A stretch of DNA of 64,000 nt from Actinoplanes sp. N902-109. Its GTDB lineage: Bacteria; Actinomycetota; Actinomycetes; Mycobacteriales; Micromonosporaceae. Below are positions 59,090 through 64,000 of the stretch, piece after piece. The position numbers and the translations under genes were made by a program. The DNA lies in contig NC_021191.1 of NCBI RefSeq assembly GCF_000389965.1, forward strand, positions 1,365,501 to 1,429,500, in the 5' to 3' direction. The notes under the pieces were generated by a model. That model worked only from the letters and a program-made list of their open reading frames with translations, did no database searches and was not told the DNA's origin. Position 1 is the stretch's first letter; every line of letters starts with the position of its first letter.

Positions 59090-59629
59090 TCAGCTCGCCT
59101 GAGCCTCGGCGACGGCCGTCACGAGCTCGTCGCGGGCCCGGGCCACGCGCGAGCGGATGGTGCCGACGGGCACCTCTTCCACCTCGGCCGCCTCGGCGTA
59201 CGACAGGCCCAGCACCTGGGTCAGCACGAACGCCGTACGTCGCTCCTCGCTGAGCCGGTCCAGCAGGTCGGCCGCACCCAGCCGGTGCGCCGGGTCGGGG
59301 TGGTGCGGCCGGTCGGTCCAGACCTGGGCGGCGAGCCGGGCATCCAGCCGGCGGCGGCGCACCACCGCACGCAGATGGTCGGCACACGTGCGTCGCGCGA
59401 TGCCCAGCAACCAGGTGCGCACCCCGGCACGTGCCTCGAAGGCGGGCAGCGCCTTGAACGCGCGCAGGAAGGTCTCCTGCGTCAGGTCGTCGGCCGCTCC
59501 CGGGTCGACCAGCGCGGCGGTGAAGCGCCACACCTCGGCCTGCGTGCCGCGGACCAGCGCAGCCTGCGCCGCGTCGTCGCCGGCCTGCGCCCGCAGGGCG
59601 AGCGCGGTGAGGGGATCGGTCGCGGTCAC
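59090..59629 (-). CDS. ECF-family RNA polymerase sigma factor
   Basis: A protein of 179 aa from the GTG at 59629. Region 2 covers AAQAALVRGTQAEVWRFTAALV...DDLTQETFLRAFKALPAF, and region 4 is LSEERRTAFVLTQVLGLSYAEAAEVEEVPVGTIRSRVARARDEL. The size and look resemble the SigC-like group, which has no adjacent anti-sigma factor; none is seen here. It is divergent from the copC-copD fusion and upstream of the MauE operon on the same strand, so either could be its target. Confidence 0.92.
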   Translation of the reverse strand: MTATDPLTALALRAQAGDDAAQAALVRGTQAEVWRFTAALVDPGAADDLTQETFLRAFKALPAFEARAGVRTWLLGIARRTCADHLRAVVRRRRLDARLAAQVWTDRPHHPDPAHRLGAADLLDRLSEERRTAFVLTQVLGLSYAEAAEVEEVPVGTIRSRVARARDELVTAVAEAQAS

Positions 59630-59758
59630 AAGCCACGATGGTACGCGGGCGGTGATCAAAGCCCCGGTCCGGTGCGCACCAACCGGCATTCCGGACATCG
59701 GCCCGGGTGCCCCAGGACCGCCTTTTGCGCCGGAGCCACGATCGGGGAGCATTGCTGC

Positions 59759-61414
59759 ATGACGCTTGATCGACGCCGGGCAGCCGTGGCCCTCGCCGGG
59801 CTGTTCCTCGGGCTCGCCGGCGTGCTGCTGGGCCCGGCCGGCCCGGCGAGCGCACACGCCGCCCTGGTCGCCAGCGATCCGGGGGACGGGGCGATCGTCC
59901 CCGACGCGCCCAACAAGGTCACGCTCACCTTCAGCGAGTCGGTGCAGCTGATCTCCGGCAAGATCCAGGTGCTGGCGCCCGACAACAGCCGCGCCGACCA
60001 GGGCGACCCCCAGGCCAGCGGCAGCACCGTGACGATCCCGCTGCGTTCCGGCGGCGGTCGCGGCACCTATCTGGTGAGCTATCGCGTCCTCTCGGCCGAC
60101 AGCCACCCGGTCGGCGGCACCGTCACGTATTCGGTCGGGGCTGCCTCCACCCCGCCGAGCGAGAGCGCCATCTCCCAGAAGACCGACCCGGTGGTCCGCG
60201 CCCTCATCCCGGTCGGCAAATACCTCGGGTACGCCGGCCTGGTACTGCTCGTGGGTCCGGTGCTGGTGCTCGCCCTGCTCTGGCCGCAGCGGCTCTCCCG
60301 GGTCGGGCCGGCCCGGCTGGTGTGGACCGGGCTCGGCCTGATCCTGGGCAGCACGGTGCTCGCCCTGTGGCTGCAGGCTCCCTATTCGACCGGCAGCGGC
60401 CTGTTCGGCGTCTCCCTCAACGACCTGCGCGATGTGCTGGGCAGCACGTTCGGCGCGGTCATGCTGGTGCGCCTCGGTGTGATCATCGCCTCGGCGTTCC
60501 TGCTGCGCCCGCTGCTGCGCGGTGTCGGCGGCGAGACGAAGGCCGACCTCGCGCTGCTCGGCGTCCTCGGAGTGGCGGCGCTGGCCACCTGGCCGCTCAC
60601 CGGCCACCCCACAGCCTCCCCGGTCGCCGGCGTGTCGGTGGTCATCGACGCCATCCACCTGGCCGCGATGTCGGTGTGGCTCGGCGGCCTGGTCATGCTG
60701 GTCGGTTTCCTGCTGCGCAACGCCAACGAACGCGAACTCGGCGCCATCCTGCCGATCTGGTCGCGCTGGGCCGCCACCGCTGTCGCCGCGCTCATCATGG
60801 CCGGCTCGGTGCAGGCCCTCATCGAGGTGGCGAGCTTCAAGGGCCTCTACGACAGCACGTACGGACGCCTGATCCTCGTCAAGATCGCCCTGGCCGCTGT
60901 GGTCATCGGCGTGGCGGCACTGTCACGCAGACTGGTCCGCAACCGCACCGCCGAGCAGGGTCCCGGCCTGCTGCGCCGGCTCGTCGCCGCGGAACTCGCG
61001 GTGACCGCCATCGTCCTCGGCGTGACCGCCGCCCTGGTGCAGATCGCCCCGCCGCGTACGGGAACGACCACCGAGACGGCGGCAAGCACGACGAGCACCG
61101 TCTCGCAGACGGTCAAGAACGCCACGACCTCGTTGCAGGTCGACGTCTTCCCGGCCACCGTCGGCAACAACACCCTGCACCTGTACGCCTACACCCCCGA
61201 CAACAAGCCCCTGCCCGTCGTGGAATGGACGGCAACCGCGGCCCTGCCGGCCAAGGGCATCGAACCCATCGAGGTGCCGTTGCTGCGCATCACCGACTTC
61301 CACGCCGTCGGCGACATCGCCCTGCCGGCCGCCGGCGACTGGATGTTCAAATTCACCGTGCGCACCAGCGACATCGACCAATCCACCCTGTCGATGACCG
61401 TCAAGGTGTCGTAA
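59759..61414 (+). CDS. CopC-CopD fusion copper transport/resistance protein
   Basis: A protein of 551 aa from the ATG at 59759. A signal peptide ends at PASA, so the mature N-terminus starts with HAALVASDP, the copper-binding histidine of CopC; SADSHPVGGTVTYSV closes the CopC beta-sandwich. Eight or so membrane helices of CopD follow (about residues 150-440, with WPLTGHPTASP and IDAIHLAAMSVWLGGL). A C-terminal extracytoplasmic domain of about 110 residues resembles YtkA-type domains. It probably imports or buffers copper at the membrane, useful for cytochrome oxidase. Confidence 0.94.
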   Translation: MTLDRRRAAVALAGLFLGLAGVLLGPAGPASAHAALVASDPGDGAIVPDAPNKVTLTFSESVQLISGKIQVLAPDNSRADQGDPQASGSTVTIPLRSGGGRGTYLVSYRVLSADSHPVGGTVTYSVGAASTPPSESAISQKTDPVVRALIPVGKYLGYAGLVLLVGPVLVLALLWPQRLSRVGPARLVWTGLGLILGSTVLALWLQAPYSTGSGLFGVSLNDLRDVLGSTFGAVMLVRLGVIIASAFLLRPLLRGVGGETKADLALLGVLGVAALATWPLTGHPTASPVAGVSVVIDAIHLAAMSVWLGGLVMLVGFLLRNANERELGAILPIWSRWAATAVAALIMAGSVQALIEVASFKGLYDSTYGRLILVKIALAAVVIGVAALSRRLVRNRTAEQGPGLLRRLVAAELAVTAIVLGVTAALVQIAPPRTGTTTETAASTTSTVSQTVKNATTSLQVDVFPATVGNNTLHLYAYTPDNKPLPVVEWTATAALPAKGIEPIEVPLLRITDFHAVGDIALPAAGDWMFKFTVRTSDIDQSTLSMTVKVS

Positions 61415-61429
61415 CAGGAGTTTGCGCGC

Positions 61430-61460
61430 AAGGGCCGGTCCGCTTCGGACCGGCCCTTTT
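61430..61460 (+). terminator. intrinsic terminator after copC-copD gene
   Basis: Perfect 13-bp stem (61430-61442 with 61446-61458), a CTT loop and a TTTT tail, 15 nt after the stop codon. Confidence 0.9.
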
Positions 61461-61718
61461 GCTCTCCGCCGGTGCATTCGCGACCGGCCAGCGGGTCCTC
61501 GCCCCCCGCACATCTGCGCCTTCGAAGCCGCCGCTCCCGTATTACCGCCGCTCGCCTGCGCATTGCTTCCGCCTGCCCGCGCATTGCCGTCGCGCGCTCG
61601 CGCATTGCCGTCGGGAACGGCAAAGCGACCCGATAGCGGGCTAAGTAACCGTTTATCCATTTTCGTGTTATTTCGGTCTGTATGGTCTCCGCAGTACACC
61701 GAGAAGGGGGAGATCGCG
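61461..61718. other. intergenic region with 21-bp repeats and AT-rich promoter patch
   Basis: Three copies of GCATTGC spaced exactly 21 bp (61560, 61581, 61602) lie within similar GC-rich words. An AT-rich stretch at about 61645-61680 (TTTATCCATTTTCGTGTTATTTC) probably holds the promoter of the next gene. No coding frame is supported. Confidence 0.5.
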
Positions 61719-64000
61719 ATGCGGGTGTTCCGCACGATCCTCGGCATGCTGTTGCTGACCGCCGGACTGCCCGCGCTGCTCGCGGGAGGCGCCTTCTGGG
61801 CTGCCATGCAGCACCGCGACCCGGGCGGGGCGTTCAACGGGACGATGCAGCGGGTGGCCACCTCCGGGTACGCCGTCGTGGTCGACGACGTCGACACGCT
61901 GCTCAGCAGTGACGCCCCGTTCGCCCGCTTCGGCGACACGAAGCTACGCATCACGGCGACCTCGGCGAACGCCCCGGCCTTCATCGGCCTCGCCCCGCGG
62001 GACCAGGCGCGGGCCTACCTCGCCGACATCCCCCGCATCACCGTCTCCGCCATCGACCTCGGCACCGGCGCACTGCCGGTGACCAGCCGGCTCGTGCCCG
62101 GCACCCGCGCCCCCGAGAAGCTGCCGTCCCGGCAGACCTTCTGGCTGGCCGCCGGCGCCGGCTCGGTCGACTGGACGCCCGCGGACCTGCGCGGCACCGC
62201 GTACAGCCTGGTCATCATGAACGGGGCGGCCCAGCCCGGCGTCCGCCTGGAAACGACGGCCGAACTCAGCCCCGGCTGGCTCAACGAGTCCACCTGGGCC
62301 CTGCTCGTCCTCGGCACCCTGCTGGTCATGGGCGGCATGATCATCCTCGGCTGGCCGGCCCGCCGCCGCGAGGTCGTCTACGTGGTGGAACCCAGCCAGG
62401 TCCCCGACCTCATGCAGGCCATCGGCGCCCCCCTCCCGCTGAGCCGCACCGGCGGTGGCCGCCACTCGGCATCCCACCGCCCCCGCACCCTCGCCGACAC
62501 CCGGCCCCGCACCCGTCCCCCGGCTCTCACCTGGCCACCCTCGTCATCCGGTACGACGTCCAGCAGCTCCGGGTCCTCCTCCTCGCCCTCGGCGCACAGC
62601 CCGCAGGGCACGGTCACCGACCCCGGCCCGGCCATCCCGATGCCCGCTGCGCCGGTCACCCACCCGGTCACGACCCACCCTTCCCCGACGGCCGCCACCC
62701 TGACGACAACATCTGTGGCCCCGCAACAACCGTCCGGCCCGGCCCCGACCGGCACGTCCGGCGCCGCTGCCTCGACCCCCACCTCCAAGGCCGGCCCCGC
62801 CGCCGTACCCGCCGCCTCCTCCGCAACCGCGACGTCCGGCCCCGCTGCGTCCGGCCTTTCTTCCGCGTCTGGCCTCTCTTCCGCGTCCGGCCTTTCCTCC
62901 GCGTCCGGCCTCTCTTCCGCGCCCGCCGCGTCTGGCGCCATCTCCGCGAAGCCCGCCGCCGACGCCGCGACCGCCGGGAAATCCACCCCTGGGCCGAAGC
63001 GGCCAGACGCCACCCCGACGAACCCGACCCCCGATGCGACCACCGGAAAACCCGTCACGACGCCCACCGCCGACGAGCCCGTCACGACGCCCACCGCCGA
63101 CGAGCCCGTCACGACGCCCACCGCCGACGAGCCCGCCTCGGCCCCGAGCGCCGGTAAACCCGCCGCGGCCCTCAACGCTGGTAAGCCTGCCCCGGTGCTC
63201 AGCGCTGGTAAGTCCGCCTCGGCCCTCAGCGCGGGCAAGCCCGCCTCGGCCCCCAGTGCCGGCAAACCTGCCTCGGCCCTCGGTGCCGGCGAACCTGCCT
63301 CGGCCCCCAGCGCTGGTAGGCCCGCCGCGGCCCCCAATGCCGGCGAGCCCGTCACAGCGCCCGGCTCCGGCAAGTCGGTCACGGCCCCGAGCGTCGTTGA
63401 GCCCGGCACGACGTCCAGCGCCGAAAAGCCCGGCGAAACCCCGACTGCCGCAAAGCCGACCGCCGAGCAGCCCGGACACACCGAACCGAAGACCGCGACA
63501 ACCGCGCTCAACCCGGCGGAAGCACCGAACACCCCGCCGCCCGCCGACAATTCCGAGAACACGGCTCTCGCCCCCGGCGAACCCATCCGGCTGATCGCCG
63601 CCAAGATGACCGAACCCCGGGAAGCGCCCGCAGCCGCCGCCCGCCGCAAGTCGATGCCCAAACCCACCGACCTGCCCATTTTCGAAGCCTCAGCGGTAGG
63701 CGCCTGGGTAGCCGAAACCGCCGCGGCCCGAACCAAGCAAACCGAAGCCCGCGCCGCAGCCGCCCTGGCCGCCGCCCAGAAAGCCGCCGCCGCAAAACTG
63801 GCCGCCGCCGACAAATCCGAAACGACCACCCCGCCGACAGCCGCGGAAACCGAACCGGCCCCCACCAAGCCGACACTCCCGACAAAGGCCGCCCCGGCAT
63901 TCACCACTGCAAGCCCGGCAAAGGAAGCGGCACCCACCGCCGCCGCCCCGGTTCAGACCGAGACCGGTTCCGCCTTCGCCCCCGACGGCATCCCGGACGG
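61719..64000 (+). CDS. membrane protein with long Pro/Ala/Thr repeat region (incomplete at 3' end)
   Basis: The frame opens at the ATG at 61719 (after GAAGGGGGAG) and stays open to the window edge, 760 codons. A first hydrophobic helix (MRVFRTILGMLLLTAGLPALLAGGAF) is followed by an extracytoplasmic domain of about 155 residues and a second helix (about residues 191-212). After that come low-complexity repeats: six-residue ASGLSS units (62847-62918), then about fifteen nine-residue units near EPVTTPTAD and PASAPSAGK (about 63051-63460), then Ala/Lys/Thr-rich sequence. The repeats should face the cytoplasm or span a large disordered region. No family is recognised. Confidence 0.8.
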   Translation, partial: MRVFRTILGMLLLTAGLPALLAGGAFWAAMQHRDPGGAFNGTMQRVATSGYAVVVDDVDTLLSSDAPFARFGDTKLRITATSANAPAFIGLAPRDQARAYLADIPRITVSAIDLGTGALPVTSRLVPGTRAPEKLPSRQTFWLAAGAGSVDWTPADLRGTAYSLVIMNGAAQPGVRLETTAELSPGWLNESTWALLVLGTLLVMGGMIILGWPARRREVVYVVEPSQVPDLMQAIGAPLPLSRTGGGRHSASHRPRTLADTRPRTRPPALTWPPSSSGTTSSSSGSSSSPSAHSPQGTVTDPGPAIPMPAAPVTHPVTTHPSPTAATLTTTSVAPQQPSGPAPTGTSGAAASTPTSKAGPAAVPAASSATATSGPAASGLSSASGLSSASGLSSASGLSSAPAASGAISAKPAADAATAGKSTPGPKRPDATPTNPTPDATTGKPVTTPTADEPVTTPTADEPVTTPTADEPASAPSAGKPAAALNAGKPAPVLSAGKSASALSAGKPASAPSAGKPASALGAGEPASAPSAGRPAAAPNAGEPVTAPGSGKSVTAPSVVEPGTTSSAEKPGETPTAAKPTAEQPGHTEPKTATTALNPAEAPNTPPPADNSENTALAPGEPIRLIAAKMTEPREAPAAAARRKSMPKPTDLPIFEASAVGAWVAETAAARTKQTEARAAAALAAAQKAAAAKLAAADKSETTTPPTAAETEPAPTKPTLPTKAAPAFTTASPAKEAAPTAAAPVQTETGSAFAPDGIPD
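62847..62918 (+). repeat. 18-bp in-frame repeats (ASGLSS x4)
   Basis: Four tandem 18-bp units starting GCGTCCGGCCTTTCTTCC, differing only by synonymous changes. Confidence 0.85.
63051..63460 (+). repeat. 27-bp in-frame repeats (nine-residue units)
   Basis: Three exact 27-bp copies encode EPVTTPTAD at 63054-63134. About a dozen diverged units near PASAPSAGK follow with the same nine-residue rhythm. Confidence 0.85.

Overview
The window is high-GC DNA (estimated by eye at over 70%) with GTG starts and actinobacterial marker genes. These include a mycothiol-dependent formaldehyde dehydrogenase, a clpS/DUF2017/mec/cysO/cysM/rph/rdgB block arranged much as in mycobacteria, and TTGTCCACA-type DnaA boxes. 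It most likely comes from a filamentous actinobacterium, and Micromonosporaceae (Actinoplanes-like) is my best guess. It looks chromosomal: a cytochrome oxidase gene, NAD salvage, a hut operon and a tRNA-Leu, with no recognisable prophage, insertion sequence or CRISPR array.

Layout. 1-5 kb: the 3' part of a helicase-nuclease fusion, a GlxA/AraC regulator divergent from a cupin, and a coiled-coil protein with a degenerate Mrr-like domain. 5-12.4 kb: a PAS/GGDEF/EAL protein, a cupin, a MarR regulator, a TPM-domain membrane protein, and a coupled mscR-MBL formaldehyde detoxification pair. 12.4-14.3 kb: a gene-free block of nested tandem repeats. 14.3-21.9 kb: a GH63-like hydrolase, an LPXTG surface protein, a LigD-like protein without its ligase lysine, a flavin monooxygenase and ctaD. 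21.9-23.6 kb: a large palindrome followed by about 1.1 kb of heptanucleotide-based repeats. 23.6-28.5 kb: two unknown genes, an MFS transporter, and pncB-pncA. 28.5-39.5 kb: a giant LuxR (LAL) regulator, clpS-DUF2017, the mec-cysO-cysM cysteine module with a small ORF inside it, an MBL hydrolase, a PimC-like glycosyltransferase and rph-rdgB. 39.4-42.6 kb: a hydrolase/MarR divergent pair and an ECF42-type sigma factor with its DGPF partner. 42.6-50.3 kb: an RpiR-type regulator and a five-gene hut operon in which every gene overlaps the next by 4 nt. 50.3-54.5 kb: RtcB, a MOSC protein, an expansin-like protein, tRNA-Leu(UAG) and a frameshifted HNH gene. 54.5-64 kb: a chemoreceptor, a four-gene thiol-redox operon (MauE-like, DsbA-like, unknown membrane protein, Bcp), an ECF sigma factor, a CopC-CopD fusion and an incomplete repeat-rich membrane protein.

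Working together. The hut genes degrade histidine by the HutF branch, and an M20 amidohydrolase sits where HutG would be expected. Mec, CysO and CysM form the sulfur-carrier route to cysteine; this CysO carries a 13-residue tail after its Gly-Gly, so it may be made as a precursor. The MauE/DsbA/Bcp operon looks like an envelope thiol-redox module next to copper handling.

The most unusual theme is repeats. Two intergenic satellite-like blocks have nested periods (7, 15-17, 49, 93 and about 195-211 bp). Short in-frame repeats also sit inside coding genes: 18 bp in hutH, 21 bp in the MFS tail, 27 bp in the MOSC gene, and 18 and 27 bp in the last gene. All calls come from reading the sequence; no database search was run.
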